A stretch of 64,000 bases of DNA from Viridibacterium sp035456105 (GCA_035456105.1 DATIDV010000043.1:156047-220046), one strand, 5' to 3'. Shown: positions 8,212-17,943, numbered from the stretch's first letter. The notes: generated by a model from the letters alone, not told the origin. Program-made: numbers and translations.

Positions 8212-10730
8212 GTTGTCGCCTGCCCATCCAGCCTGCGCGACGAATCTCCACTGAAGGGCAGATCAATCGAGATTTTCGTTCCAGTCCCTGGCTCGCTCTC
8301 GATTTTCATTGCGCCCCCCATGACGTTGACGCGCTCCCGGATGCCGACCAGACCGAAACCATCATGCAGGCCGACTGGATCGAAGCCCTGACCATCGTCG
8401 CGCAATATCAGCGACAGCGTGCCTTCCGCGAAAGTCAGGCTGACCAGGAAATGGCTGGCGCTCGCGTGACGCAGCGCATTGGTGAGCACTTCCTGGCTGA
8501 CGCGCAGGAGATTGTCTTCCCACTCCGGCGGCAGTTTCCGCACCGGCCCTGTCACACTGAATTCCGCCTTCAACATCGTGCCTGCCGTCATCCGTGTTAG
8601 CAGGCCATCCAGGGCAGAGCCCAGATCCTTGTCTTCCAGCGCCAGGGGCCGCAACGCACGCACGGAGCGCCGCGCCTCGTTGAGGCTCTCGCGCGCCAGC
8701 TCGCTGGCACGTTGCAGATGCATGTCGGCCTCGGCTGGCAGGTTCTTGGAGCGAGCCTCGGAGGCAGCCTCAAGTTGCACGATCACGCCCGTGAAGCCCT
8801 GTGCCAGCGTGTCATGGATGTCGCGCGCCATGCGGTTACGCTCCGCCATGACGGCCGCATCGCGGCTTTCTGCCGACAGTCTGGCCAACTGGATGGCGAG
8901 CATGGCTTGGTTGGCCAGTGCCTGGGCGATATCCACTTCCTCGGTGCGAAACTCGCGACTGCCGACGAAACGTATGCCGATCGCGCCCTCCAGTTCGCCG
9001 CCGCTGAACATCGGCACCAGCAGCACCGTCACGATGCCGAGTTGCAGCAAGCGGTCGCGCAGGGGAAAGGCTGGCACCTTGCGGATGTCTTCGATCAAGC
9101 TCGGCTTGCCGGTACGGAACACCTCGGGCCACGGCCACACTTCTTCCATCGGCAGGCCGAACGACATGCCGGCGAAGCGCGCATCGCTCTTCGGCACGAC
9201 CACGTCATCCTCGAAGGCAAACTCGAATTCGATGAGGCCCGTCGTCTTGTTGCGCAACCAGACGCTGCAGCTGTGCGCGCCACACTGCTCGTTGAGCGCG
9301 CACAGCATGTGCCCCACAAGTCTTTCTGCGGACGGCTCTCTGGAGAGCAGGGCCAGCGAGCTGCCGAGCGCTTGGACCTGCCCGCGTGCGAGCTGCCCTG
9401 AAACCCTCAGCGCCTCCTCTGCACTCTTGCGTTCGCTAATGTCCATGACAATGCCGAGCATCTGTGTTGCCCGGCCTTTGTCGGAACGGTAGATGCTGCC
9501 GCGGGCGGCAAGCCAGTGCAGGCTGCCATCCGGCCATATCACGCGGAATTCCGAGCCCCAGTCCTGCAATGCCTGCACAGCCTGGCGAAGGCTCTGCTCC
9601 ACACGCACGCGATCGTCTGGATGCACATGCTCGATGAATTGCTTGATGCCCCAGTCTGACTCGGGAATCGGCGCGTCATAGCCGAAGCACTGGTCATGAC
9701 GCAGCGATCTGCGTGAGGTGTCGTGAATCAGGTCCAGGCTCCAGTCGCCGACCTGACCGGATTTCAGCGTGAACTCCAGCGCATTCTTTGCCTGCTCGAG
9801 CAGCACGCGCTCCGTGATGTCGACCAGCATCGTGCGCGTGAAGCCTCCGCCCGCAGCAGGCCGCGACCACCACTCCACCCAGATAGGCTGATTGTCTTTG
9901 CGGCGCAGTTCGAGAACGACGCCCTGTACGGCCTCGCCGCGCTCGACCGATTCAAGTGCACTGGTGAGCCGCTGCAGATTCTCCGGACTATCGACCGCGA
10001 ATGAGTTGCTGAATGTTCCGGAGAGATCGTCAGGACCGACGCCCAGCAGGCTCATCGCGGCGCGGTTCGCACGGATGAAGCGCGTGTCCATAGCCTCGTG
10101 CACGTAAGGAATCGGCGCCTCGTCGAACAGGTCGCGGAAGTCCTCACCCAGACGCTCTATTTCTGCGTGAAGGCGCTTACCTTCCGTGACGTCGCGCACG
10201 CCGACAAACCAGACTGCATTACCTGCAGCATCCGGAAACGCCTGACCTTGCGCCGACACCCAGCGCTCCGGCCGCTCTGGCGAAGAACAGGTGCGGTACT
10301 CCTCGGTGTATCTGCCCCCCGTGGCACCACTGAAGGCGGCAAAGATGGCGCTATCGACACGCTGCCGGTCCTGCTCATGCACGCACTGCAGAAACAGTTC
10401 ATGCGTGACATCGATGTCCTGCGGCACGCCGAGAATCGTGCGCAAATGCGGCGACCATTCCCCCGCGTTGTTGGCCGAGGACGAATCCCAGGTCCACAAG
10501 CCCACGCCGCAGGAGTCCATGGCATGGGTCAGATGCTCTACGCGCGAGGCAAGCGCTGCATTGCGTGTCGTGGTGTCAGCACACTGCTCTTCAAGCATGG
10601 CATTTGCGCGCCGCAACGCCTCCACCTCGTTCTGTGCCACTTCGCGTTCGAGCCGGATACGTTCGAGCTCACGCTGCAGTGATTCAATGTCCGGGGGCAC
10701 ATCCCCCGATGCTTCAAGGCGAGTCGTCAT
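8208..10730 (-). CDS. soluble PAS-PAS-PAS-GAF sensor histidine kinase (NarX/HisKA_3 type)
   Basis: The frame is open to 11033, but that would overlap the divergent hydrolase gene. The ATG at 10730 gives 840 residues and a natural N-terminus. Order: a charged coiled coil (about residues 10-60), three PAS-like domains (about 65-435), a GAF domain (about 450-600), the HisKA_3 segment with phospho-acceptor His639 in ARDIHDTLAQGF, and an HATPase (N box EVLTNALRHA, then DDGQGFD and GFGLVGIRERV). There is no signal peptide or membrane helix, so it senses a cytoplasmic cue; PAS/GAF ligands such as haem, flavin or small molecules are possible but not visible. It is coupled to the regulator gene downstream. 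Confidence 0.93.
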   Translation of the reverse strand: MTTRLEASGDVPPDIESLQRELERIRLEREVAQNEVEALRRANAMLEEQCADTTTRNAALASRVEHLTHAMDSCGVGLWTWDSSSANNAGEWSPHLRTILGVPQDIDVTHELFLQCVHEQDRQRVDSAIFAAFSGATGGRYTEEYRTCSSPERPERWVSAQGQAFPDAAGNAVWFVGVRDVTEGKRLHAEIERLGEDFRDLFDEAPIPYVHEAMDTRFIRANRAAMSLLGVGPDDLSGTFSNSFAVDSPENLQRLTSALESVERGEAVQGVVLELRRKDNQPIWVEWWSRPAAGGGFTRTMLVDITERVLLEQAKNALEFTLKSGQVGDWSLDLIHDTSRRSLRHDQCFGYDAPIPESDWGIKQFIEHVHPDDRVRVEQSLRQAVQALQDWGSEFRVIWPDGSLHWLAARGSIYRSDKGRATQMLGIVMDISERKSAEEALRVSGQLARGQVQALGSSLALLSREPSAERLVGHMLCALNEQCGAHSCSVWLRNKTTGLIEFEFAFEDDVVVPKSDARFAGMSFGLPMEEVWPWPEVFRTGKPSLIEDIRKVPAFPLRDRLLQLGIVTVLLVPMFSGGELEGAIGIRFVGSREFRTEEVDIAQALANQAMLAIQLARLSAESRDAAVMAERNRMARDIHDTLAQGFTGVIVQLEAASEARSKNLPAEADMHLQRASELARESLNEARRSVRALRPLALEDKDLGSALDGLLTRMTAGTMLKAEFSVTGPVRKLPPEWEDNLLRVSQEVLTNALRHASASHFLVSLTFAEGTLSLILRDDGQGFDPVGLHDGFGLVGIRERVNVMGGAMKIESEPGTGTKISIDLPFSGDSSRRLDGQATT

Positions 10731-10878
10731 GACGATGAACTGGAAGAAAGCACGATACCTCCCTGTGATAAACGCGCGAGCGCCATCGGAGTGATGCCCT
10801 CCCCCCTCACATGGGAGAGGCGCAGGCGATTGAGGATACAGATACTGAGCTCTGTTCATCCACCTGATCGGAACCGTC

Positions 10879-11823
10879 ATGACTATCCTGCACCCGTTCC
10901 TGCCCGTATCGACGCTCTCGCTCCTGACGCGCTGCACGCGCGCCGGGCTGATCTTCATCGCCATGGCGCTTTCGGGCCTGACCTCGGCACAGACCCCGCA
11001 AAGCAAGTTTGCCGATGCCGGCGGCCTTCGCATGCACTATCTGGTAGCGGGCAAGGGCGACCCCGTCATCCTCCTGCACGGCTATGCGGAGACCAGCCAC
11101 ATGTGGCTCCCGCTGATCAAGGAGCTGTCGAAGAACCACCTGGTGATCGCGCCGGATCTACGCGGGTTCGGCGATTCCGAAGTGACGCCTTCCGGCTACA
11201 CCAAGGCAGCAATGGCGAGGGATGTGCACGCGCTGGCGACCACGCTGAAGCTCGGCAAGGTACGCATCGTCGGTCATGACATCGGCCTGATGGTGGCCTA
11301 TGCCTACACCGCGCAATACCCCTCCGAGGTGGACCGCATCGTGCTGATGGACGCCTTCCTGCCGGGCGTCGGCGACTGGACCAAGGTCTGGCTGTTGCGC
11401 GATCTGTGGCACTTCCATTTCTACGGCAAGACGCCACTGGCCCTCGTTGCTGGTCGCGAGCGCATCTACTTCGAGCACTTCTGGAACGACTTTGCGGCGA
11501 ACCCCAAGCACTCGCTTTCCGAAGCTGATCGGCAGTTCTACGCCAAGGCCTACGGCAAGCCTGGCCGCATGGCCGCCGGCTTCGAGGTGTTCCGCGCGTT
11601 CGAGCAGGATGCCGCCGATTTCGAGAAGCTGGCCAAGACACCACTGCCGATGCCAATGCTCGTGCTGGCCGGCGAGAAGGCCTCCGGCAACACACTGATC
11701 GACCAGGGCCGTCTCGTCGCTACCAACGTCGAAGGCGTGATCATCCCGGGCTCCGGTCACTGGCTGATGGAAGAGGCCACCAGTCAGGTCGTGCCGAAGC
11801 TGGTCGACTTCCTCAACAAGTAA
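10879..11823 (+). CDS. exported alpha/beta hydrolase, epoxide-hydrolase/dehalogenase type
   Basis: The 314-residue protein begins with a signal peptide (cleavage about LTSAQT). The core has the oxyanion segment ILLHGYAETSHMW, the nucleophile elbow VGHDIG with Asp134 instead of Ser, a cap region rich in Trp/Phe/Tyr (about 160-240), and the catalytic His in GSGHWLMEE. An Asp nucleophile is characteristic of soluble epoxide hydrolases, haloalkane and fluoroacetate dehalogenases; Ser esterases differ. The DNA between it and the divergent kinase is 148 bases, enough for two promoters. Export of this enzyme class is less common than cytoplasmic location. The substrate is unknown. Confidence 0.85.
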   Translation: MTILHPFLPVSTLSLLTRCTRAGLIFIAMALSGLTSAQTPQSKFADAGGLRMHYLVAGKGDPVILLHGYAETSHMWLPLIKELSKNHLVIAPDLRGFGDSEVTPSGYTKAAMARDVHALATTLKLGKVRIVGHDIGLMVAYAYTAQYPSEVDRIVLMDAFLPGVGDWTKVWLLRDLWHFHFYGKTPLALVAGRERIYFEHFWNDFAANPKHSLSEADRQFYAKAYGKPGRMAAGFEVFRAFEQDAADFEKLAKTPLPMPMLVLAGEKASGNTLIDQGRLVATNVEGVIIPGSGHWLMEEATSQVVPKLVDFLNK

Positions 11824-11967
11824 TGTGCGACGAATATCTGCTGACGGCGACGGGCCCGACAAGACTGGAGGCTCGTCGCCCCCCTGCTTCAATAAGTCAT
11901 CATGAATATGATGCGCAAATCGAATCTCTCGCCGGGCCCTCATCTCAACGCGGCATGTCTTTCTCAG

Positions 11968-12130
11968 AACCTGTTCACGATCTCTGAAAAGCCATCGTCA
12001 TCCCGGCGAAAGCCGGGATTCAGATTGCACGTCCGGTACTGGATCCCGGCTTTCGCCGGGATGACGAGCTTCTTTGCAGGGTTTAAAGGCAATACCGGCC
12101 CTATTGCACGAGTTTTCGGAGCTTCTCAAG
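11968..12130. repeat. REP-pair element, same family as 53095-53263
   Basis: Left end aacctgttcacgatctctga, then two facing cgtcatcccggcgaaagccgggat palindromes separated by about 20 bases, then a right part (ccctattgcacgagtttt) that matches the copy near 53.2 kb. The right terminal repeat is diverged here. The rest of the 11824-12229 gap shows nothing else. Confidence 0.65.
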
Positions 12131-12229
12131 CCTCTTGAGTTCGCGGCCGATGGCCCTGCCGTGCGCCGGGGCTTGCCGGCATCCTCCACTTGAATCGGCA
12201 TCTGCAAGCAGAGGAAAGCTCACCTGAAC

Positions 12230-13705
12230 TCAGGGTGCGAGCAGTTCGGTGCAATGACCCGGCTGGACGGGGTCAGCAACGATGTTCCTGCCACGTCCGA
12301 TACATTGATCGGGCGGCAACACCCTGCCCTGTTCAACGTGGCCAACCAGCAGATCAAAAGCCTGTAGCGCGTGTGGCTGGATCAACTCAAGCTGCGGCAG
12401 GGTCAGCTTGTAGGTTTCGATATGATTACCGTTCTGTACTTCATAGAGTCGGTAGGCCGGATTGCGTTCGGGACGTTGGCGACGCTCGTGCCCCTCCGTC
12501 TGCTCGCGACCTTCCTCTGCAACCTTGCGGGCATAGGCACGGGCGTGGTGGTCGATGGGAAGCAGCGCATCCATGGTCCCGGCAACGGTAATGAGCGGAC
12601 GTTGCAAACGACCGCTGGTGGCGAAATCGGCGACGTTATCGCCCACCTTGGAGACGGCCTCGCGGGCAATGTAGTTGTAATTTTCCGGGCCGTTGCCGTA
12701 GGTGCTGTAGGTCGGGTCCAGGCGTTTCTGCCATTGGCATAACGTCACTTCCCAGAAAGCGGCGGAGTTCAATGACCACAGCGAACCAGGGCCACTCCCC
12801 AGATCCGGCGGATAGCCAGCCGCGCGTATATTTTTCGCGGCGGTCCCCGTCGGATACATGCCGCTGGCGACATAGTCGGGGAAATTGAGAACGGCGGCCG
12901 GCAAGTCAGTCAATAGATTGGCGCCGCCGGCGTCAACAAAGGTGCCTTCCCAATCGACGCCACCATCGAACCATTCCGGCGCCGATTCAACCGCCCGCCG
13001 AACCTGATAGCCACCATTGGAAGTCCCGACGGCATAGGTAAAGCGCGGCGCCCTGCCGTAATGGGCGGCGGCCCCCTGACGAGCGAGTTTCGAGGCGAGC
13101 ACCATGAAATCACGCCAACGCGTAAATTCCTGACCCGGATCGTTATCGAAGAAGTGGACCCAGGTCGGCGACGCCGGGTTCGGACGACAGGCCAGCGGAT
13201 CGCTTGCATCGCTCAGCTTGAGATTGAGCACTCCTTTGTTCTGCGACGCGTAGGCGTAGCCTTTCTGGACGACGTAGTCGCTCCAGGCAAAATCACCGTT
13301 GAACTCGCTGCGCGTACCCGAAGCGCCCGCCACGACCAGACGACCGTTCCAGTTGCTCGGCAGACGCAACAGGAAACGCGCCTGGCCTGTCGGGTCGCTG
13401 GCAATGCGGGCATTGAGCTGGATACCGGGCACGGGCCCCTTGATGGGCGTCCGGTTGGCCGGATCTGGCGCGATCGTCGCCCGATCCGTTTGCGGAGTGA
13501 AGGCCAATGCGGGCAAACCGGGCAACGAGTTATTGGCCGGCGTCGTTGCCGCATTTGCCGTAGTCAGGTCGGTACTTTCGATGCAGCTGACATCAGCCAG
13601 CCGGTTCCCGAAGGCCTGAACCAGATTGGCACAACCATCGGCATGGGCCACACCGGCGGCCAGCAGTATGATCGGGGCAGAGAGGTAGCGAATTGATGCC
13701 GGCAT
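12230..13705 (-). CDS. exported Ser hydrolase, tannase/feruloyl-esterase or hydroxybutyrate-oligomer-hydrolase like
   Basis: I chose the ATG at 13705 because AGGAG lies 8 bases before it and a signal peptide follows (IILLAAGVAHA). The protein has 491 residues. The nucleophile elbow is GTSNGGYQ with Ser219, preceded by NWNGRLVVAGASGTR (oxyanion region) and followed by VDWEGTFVDAGGANLL. The candidate acid and His are in AGTMDALLPIDHHARAY and NGNHIETY. This arrangement resembles large secreted esterases of the tannase/feruloyl esterase group and 3-hydroxybutyrate oligomer hydrolases; I cannot choose between them. It is divergent from a LysR regulator at 13920, 214 bases away, a classical regulator-target arrangement. 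Confidence 0.75.
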   Translation of the reverse strand: MPASIRYLSAPIILLAAGVAHADGCANLVQAFGNRLADVSCIESTDLTTANAATTPANNSLPGLPALAFTPQTDRATIAPDPANRTPIKGPVPGIQLNARIASDPTGQARFLLRLPSNWNGRLVVAGASGTRSEFNGDFAWSDYVVQKGYAYASQNKGVLNLKLSDASDPLACRPNPASPTWVHFFDNDPGQEFTRWRDFMVLASKLARQGAAAHYGRAPRFTYAVGTSNGGYQVRRAVESAPEWFDGGVDWEGTFVDAGGANLLTDLPAAVLNFPDYVASGMYPTGTAAKNIRAAGYPPDLGSGPGSLWSLNSAAFWEVTLCQWQKRLDPTYSTYGNGPENYNYIAREAVSKVGDNVADFATSGRLQRPLITVAGTMDALLPIDHHARAYARKVAEEGREQTEGHERRQRPERNPAYRLYEVQNGNHIETYKLTLPQLELIQPHALQAFDLLVGHVEQGRVLPPDQCIGRGRNIVADPVQPGHCTELLAP

Positions 13706-13919
13706 TGATTGATCTCCTGTCATTGTTGCTTGCCCGATTTCTCGCCCGGCCGCGGGCGAACGGAATGTGCCACTTCTGGCGAAACTCACACGCAATCCTT
13801 ACGACATATTTATAGCCGCTTAAATCGTTTCAGTTGAATGAATAATTTGTGGTGACCGCACCTGCCGGAAGACCACAGCGAACGCTTCCCAAGTAATTTT
13901 TCAAGATGAGGGCCCCACG

Positions 13920-14819
13920 GTGGAAATTCGCCCATTGAAGTACTTCATCGCAGTGGCTGAAGAGGGCAACATCAGCCGCGCTGCAGCACGCCTGCATATC
14001 TCGCAGCCGCCACTGACACGGCAGATACAGCTGCTCGAGGAACAGATGGGGGCTGCCTTGTTCAAGCGCACGCCCTGGGGTGTGGAACTCACGGAAGCGG
14101 GCACGATCTTTCTTGAGCATGCCCGACAAATCAAAGCGCATATCGAGCAAGCCAGCGAGCTTGCCCGGCGTGCCGGCCAAGGGCAGATCGGGCGCATCGA
14201 TGTGGGCGTTTTCGGCTCCCCCATGCTCGACATCGTGCCGCAGATCCTGAACCATTTCTCGGCCAGCCATCCTGACGTCGAGCTGGTTTTGCACAGCACG
14301 CCCAAGGGGCCGCAGATGGAGGCATTGCATCGTGGCCGGATCATGCTGGCGTTCGATCGCTACCTGCCGGAGACGCCCGAACTGTGCGTGGAAACCGTTT
14401 GCGCCGAAGCCATATATGTAGCCCTGAACACCCGCCATCCATTGGCTTCGCAAGACGAGGTCAGAGTCGAACAATTGCGCGAAGAGCCTCTGATCGGGGA
14501 ACAGGACGCCAGCGTATTCACCGCCACTCGCGAACTTTTCCGACAGGCCGGCTTCGAACCGCACGTCCAGCAGAAAGCAGCCGACATGATCGGCGCAGCG
14601 GTGATGGTCGCGGGCGGCTTTGGCACGGCGCTGGTGCCCGAATCGATACGCAGCCTGCAACTGCCCAATGTCGTGTATCGCCCACTCATCGGCGCGGTGG
14701 AAACCCGGGTGCTGCTGCACTGCGCGTATCGGCGCAACGAATCCAGCCCGCTACTGACTGCGCTGCTCGAGACCGTGCGGACATTCCAGCAACAACACGC
14801 AGCGATGGCCAATACCTGA
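13920..14819 (+). CDS. LysR-family transcriptional regulator (paralogue of the one at 41936)
   Basis: The helix-turn-helix is at residues 1-60 (LKYFIAVAEEGNISRAAARL, ISQPPLTRQIQLLE), followed by the periplasmic-binding-like effector domain to residue 299. The start is a GTG with GAGG 11 bases upstream. The N-terminal 60 residues are nearly the same as in the regulator at 41936, and the C-terminal LLHCAYRRNES is shared, so the two are recent paralogues. The QPPLTRQI motif and overall type resemble the CatR/BenM branch that senses aromatic or acid effectors. It most likely controls the divergent secreted hydrolase; control of uxuA is also possible. Confidence 0.93.
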   Translation: MEIRPLKYFIAVAEEGNISRAAARLHISQPPLTRQIQLLEEQMGAALFKRTPWGVELTEAGTIFLEHARQIKAHIEQASELARRAGQGQIGRIDVGVFGSPMLDIVPQILNHFSASHPDVELVLHSTPKGPQMEALHRGRIMLAFDRYLPETPELCVETVCAEAIYVALNTRHPLASQDEVRVEQLREEPLIGEQDASVFTATRELFRQAGFEPHVQQKAADMIGAAVMVAGGFGTALVPESIRSLQLPNVVYRPLIGAVETRVLLHCAYRRNESSPLLTALLETVRTFQQQHAAMANT

Positions 14820-15161
14820 GGCCGACACCCACCTTCATACGAAAAAGGTATTCAGGGAGACCTATTTTGAATTGGACGGTATGGAGCGTCTGGGCGATGC
14901 TGATCTCTTGCAATAGGCCACTCGTACCTCTGCGGTAAAGAGATCTATTCGGCCTTGTTGACACTATATTCAAGCAATCAGGGAGGTCCTTTCCGTGCGA
15001 CTAGCTTTTCCCGAAGGCCTTAACGACAAGTTTGCGGTCGTAACCCAAAGTGCTCCCATCGCTGTTCCGGACCTCAGATCGGACGCCGCAGAAGCTGGGC
15101 CGGTCCAAATCCCCGCCGCCGGCTTTTCTGCCTGTTCCAGCGTTTGAGGGAGACCGACGAG
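14820..15161. other. intergenic stretch, no gene seen
   Basis: About 340 bases between the LysR regulator and a small gene, with no hairpin terminator of quality and no recognisable site. It presumably carries the promoter of the small gene and uxuA. Confidence 0.4.
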
Positions 15162-15365
15162 ATGATGCAAGTGTGGATCGTATGGAGCGACAAGCCGCTG
15201 GCAGCCTTTTCCTCCGAAGCACGGGCGCGCGCCTATATCGCCCGCAATCAGGCCGGGGCACGCTGGACCTGCAACCCCACCGGCCTTAACCCGGGCGAGT
15301 CGGTCGAAGCATTCGTGCCCACCCCAAGCGCGCCACAGCGTTTCAACGCCAACGCAACCCACTGA
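15162..15365 (+). CDS. small protein of unknown function
   Basis: A 67-residue frame starts MMQVWIVWSDKPL; GGGAG about 11 bases upstream supports the ATG at 15162 over the in-frame TTG at 15144. It has no signal peptide or membrane helix. It is followed by uxuA only 32 bases later on the same strand, so it may be co-transcribed. The sequence VWIVWSDKPLAAFSSEARAR...IARNQ suggests a compact alpha/beta cytoplasmic protein. I do not recognise the family. Codon use is like that of its neighbours, which supports a real gene. Confidence 0.55.
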   Translation: MMQVWIVWSDKPLAAFSSEARARAYIARNQAGARWTCNPTGLNPGESVEAFVPTPSAPQRFNANATH

Positions 15366-15397
15366 ACACCCAGCTTAAACAGTCAAGGAGATAACTC

Positions 15398-16453
15398 ATG
15401 AAAATGTCATTTCGCTGGTATGGCGATACCGACCCCGTCAGCCTCGAATACATCCGCCAGATACCCGGCATGCACGGCATCGTCTCGGCCGTGTATGACG
15501 TAGCCGTTGGCGAAGTGTGGCCGGTCGACAAGATCCAGGCCCTCAAGGCAAAGATCGAAGCCGCAGGCCTGGCCTTTGACGTGATCGAATCAGTGCCGGT
15601 GCACGAAGACATCAAGCTCGGCAAGCCAACGCGCGATGGCCTGATCGCCAACTACCAGCAGACCATCCGCAATCTGGCCGCCTGTGGTCTGAAGGTGATC
15701 TGCTACAACTTCATGCCGGTTTTTGACTGGACGCGCACCACCCTGGCCAAGAAGCTCGCGGACGGTTCCACGACGCTCGCCTTCTCCACGCAGGAAGTCG
15801 AAGAGATTGACATCTCCAAGGGCATCTCGCTGCCAGGTTGGGATGCCAGCTACAAGCCCAACGAACTCAAGGCACTGCTCGCCGAGTACGGCAAGATCGA
15901 CGAGGAAAAGCTGTGGTCGCATCTGGAATACTTCCTCAAGGCCATCATTCCGGTCGCGGAAGAGGCCGGCATCCAGATGGCGATCCACCCCGATGATCCT
16001 CCTCGCCCGATCTTCGGCTTGCCGCGCATCGTCAAGAATCGCGACGACCTCGCGCGCATCCTGAAAATCGTCGACACCCGGGCCAATGGTCTGACGCTGT
16101 GCTCGGGTTCGCTCGGCGCTGGTCAGGAAAACAATGTCGAAGCGCTGGTGCGCGAATTCGGCGGCATCGGTCGCATCCACTTCGCGCACCTGCGCAACGT
16201 CAAGGTGTCGGCGAGCGGCGATTTCGAAGAAACCGCGCACCGTTCCGATTGCGGTTCGCTGGACATGGCCGCCATCGTCAAGGCCTATCACGACGTCGGC
16301 TTCACCGGCTACGTGCGCCCGGACCACGGCCGCATGATTTGGGGCGAAACCGGCAAGCCCGGCTATGGTCTTTACGATCGCGCACTTGGCGCCGTATATC
16401 TGAACGGTCTTTGGGAAGCCGTCGACAAGTTTGGTAGCGCAGCCAAGGCTTGA
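15398..16453 (+). CDS. uxuA: mannonate dehydratase
   Basis: UxuA converts D-mannonate to 2-keto-3-deoxygluconate in the glucuronate pathway (EC 4.2.1.8), a cytoplasmic TIM-barrel metalloenzyme. Diagnostic segments are the N-terminal FRWYGDTDPVSLEYIRQIPG, VICYNFMPVFDWTRT, the metal-binding AIHPDDPPRPIFGLPRI, TLCSGSLGAG, IHFAHLRNVK and YVRPDHGRMIWGE. At 351 residues it is of the shorter form found in Gram-positives and many other bacteria, against 394 in E. coli. An AAGGAG ribosome site precedes the ATG and a terminator follows. No uxaC, uxuB, kdgK or kdgA is nearby. It fits the pectin and uronate theme of this genome segment. Confidence 0.95.
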   Translation: MKMSFRWYGDTDPVSLEYIRQIPGMHGIVSAVYDVAVGEVWPVDKIQALKAKIEAAGLAFDVIESVPVHEDIKLGKPTRDGLIANYQQTIRNLAACGLKVICYNFMPVFDWTRTTLAKKLADGSTTLAFSTQEVEEIDISKGISLPGWDASYKPNELKALLAEYGKIDEEKLWSHLEYFLKAIIPVAEEAGIQMAIHPDDPPRPIFGLPRIVKNRDDLARILKIVDTRANGLTLCSGSLGAGQENNVEALVREFGGIGRIHFAHLRNVKVSASGDFEETAHRSDCGSLDMAAIVKAYHDVGFTGYVRPDHGRMIWGETGKPGYGLYDRALGAVYLNGLWEAVDKFGSAAKA

Positions 16454-16472
16454 ACTAGCTCGGCTCAGCAAT

Positions 16473-16511
16473 AAAAGGCCCGGCTCGCATGACGCGACGC
16501 CGGGCTTTTTT
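16473..16511 (+). terminator. intrinsic terminator of uxuA
   Basis: The stem gcccggc/gccgggc is extended by A and T tracts on either side and followed by a run of T, starting 20 bases after the uxuA stop. Confidence 0.85.
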
Positions 16512-16946
16512 CATTTCTCGCAGTTCCTGGCAAGCGACGCTGCTGTCGCCACAAAAATTCGCGTTTTCCGGGCGCGAAGGACAATCAGTACGCGTCGGCT
16601 TTGACGACCTCATTCGGGGTGTTATCAGCCAAAAATCAGCTAGTGCCGCGCTCAATGAAATATCGCGAAATCTGCACACTCGCGAGCTCCTGTCTGGCCA
16701 ACTTGAGCGCTGCGCTGGCGGCACTTGAGCAGTCTGCTGGAGGCGCAGAGCAGCAATTTTCGGCCCGTTGCTGTCCTTGGTTCTCTCGCTGGCTGACGGG
16801 GTTACATCCTACAACGATCGTTCGCGACGACATGCCATCGGCAAGTCATCGGCCATAGCGGAAGTTCACCGCCGCGACAGGAAATATCCGCTTCTGGTGG
16901 CGGATTCAATTGATCAACGCAGCACCCCATACGGGTGCGCGAGTGC
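16512..16946. other. intergenic stretch, no gene seen
   Basis: About 430 bases between the uxuA terminator and the convergent end of the NmrA-like gene. Only short overlapping frames occur, none with a ribosome site or motif. Confidence 0.4.
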
Positions 16947-17873
16947 TCAGCCGATGACGAACTTATCGCGGTGCTGCTGGATGAATTGGTCGAGCGTAGT
17001 CAGCCGCACGCCCCAGCCACGAACGGCGTCGAGGTCCACCTTATAGCCCTCGACGTTGTTCCATGACTCATGCTGGAAGATCATCGCACCATAGGGTTTC
17101 GCGAGAGTCTCTTCTTCCGACAAGGTGACGGCCGAAACCGGCTTCCCCGTGGCCTTGGTTATCTTGGCTGCGACCTCGGGCAAAGTGAGGGATTCTGCGG
17201 CGAGGTCAATCTCATGACCATGAAAACGCTCCGGGTCAGCGAAAGCGGCAGCCGCGAATGCGCCAATGTCCTGCGCCGCGATCCAGTCATTGCGGGTATC
17301 CGCTTCGATTGCGGTTTCGAACCGACCGCGTTCGGCAAGCGAGGGGTACATAAGGTCCACCATCGGTGGCACCAGGTTCTCCATGATCAAGGCCGGTTTC
17401 AGGATCACCCAGTGGCGGAAGCCCTGCGTCTTGACCATCTCGTTGACGGCCGCCTTGTTCTGCCAGTACAGCGGCTCCCAACGCCCTTCACTCCAGCCGA
17501 TGAATTTCTCATGATCGCCAGCACGAGCAACAGAGCTGTGGACGATCACGCGTACGTTCGCGCGATGAGCGGCCTCGACCAGCGCCTTGCCCGCAACAAT
17601 CTCGGTTTCCGGGTCACCAGGCTGCGATCCCATTTGCACGGAGAAAACACCGTCCACCCCAACCAATGCCGCGTCGAGGCTGGCGATATCGGTGAATTCG
17701 CCCTTCACAACGTCGGCGCCCTGGGCTGCGAGTGCCTGTGCTGCAGGAGAAGCGGGATCGCGCACAAAGGCGCGCACAGGGCGACCCGCTTTCAGCAGCG
17801 CACGGGCAACAGAACCACCTTGTTTGCCAGTGGCGCCCATGACGAGAATAGGGGAAGTAATCGAGGGGGACAT
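16947..17873 (-). CDS. NmrA-like / SDR-fold NAD(P)-binding protein
   Basis: An atypical short-chain-dehydrogenase fold: the N-terminal ILVMGATGKQGGSVARALL is the NmrA-type dinucleotide loop (GATGxxG), followed by VVKGEFTDIASLDAAL, VHSSVARAGDH in place of the usual catalytic region, and a C-terminal part with WIAAQDIGAFAAAAFADP. I chose the ATG at 17873 (308 residues); the frame extends upstream into the divergent promoter. NmrA-like proteins either reduce quinones (QorB type) or sense NADP redox state. It is divergent from a TetR regulator, and the operators between them suggest that the regulator controls it. Confidence 0.85.
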   Translation of the reverse strand: MSPSITSPILVMGATGKQGGSVARALLKAGRPVRAFVRDPASPAAQALAAQGADVVKGEFTDIASLDAALVGVDGVFSVQMGSQPGDPETEIVAGKALVEAAHRANVRVIVHSSVARAGDHEKFIGWSEGRWEPLYWQNKAAVNEMVKTQGFRHWVILKPALIMENLVPPMVDLMYPSLAERGRFETAIEADTRNDWIAAQDIGAFAAAAFADPERFHGHEIDLAAESLTLPEVAAKITKATGKPVSAVTLSEEETLAKPYGAMIFQHESWNNVEGYKVDLDAVRGWGVRLTTLDQFIQQHRDKFVIG

Positions 17874-17943
17874 GAGAAGCCTTTCAAAGAATGCAGGCGC
17901 GCTCAGCGCCAGGGGAGTTCGGGCATAGTAAATCCGCACTATA

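Noticed and set aside
10731..11033. Longer N-terminus of the sensor kinase.
   Set aside because: It would run through the promoter and start of the divergent hydrolase gene; the ATG at 10730 gives a normal protein.
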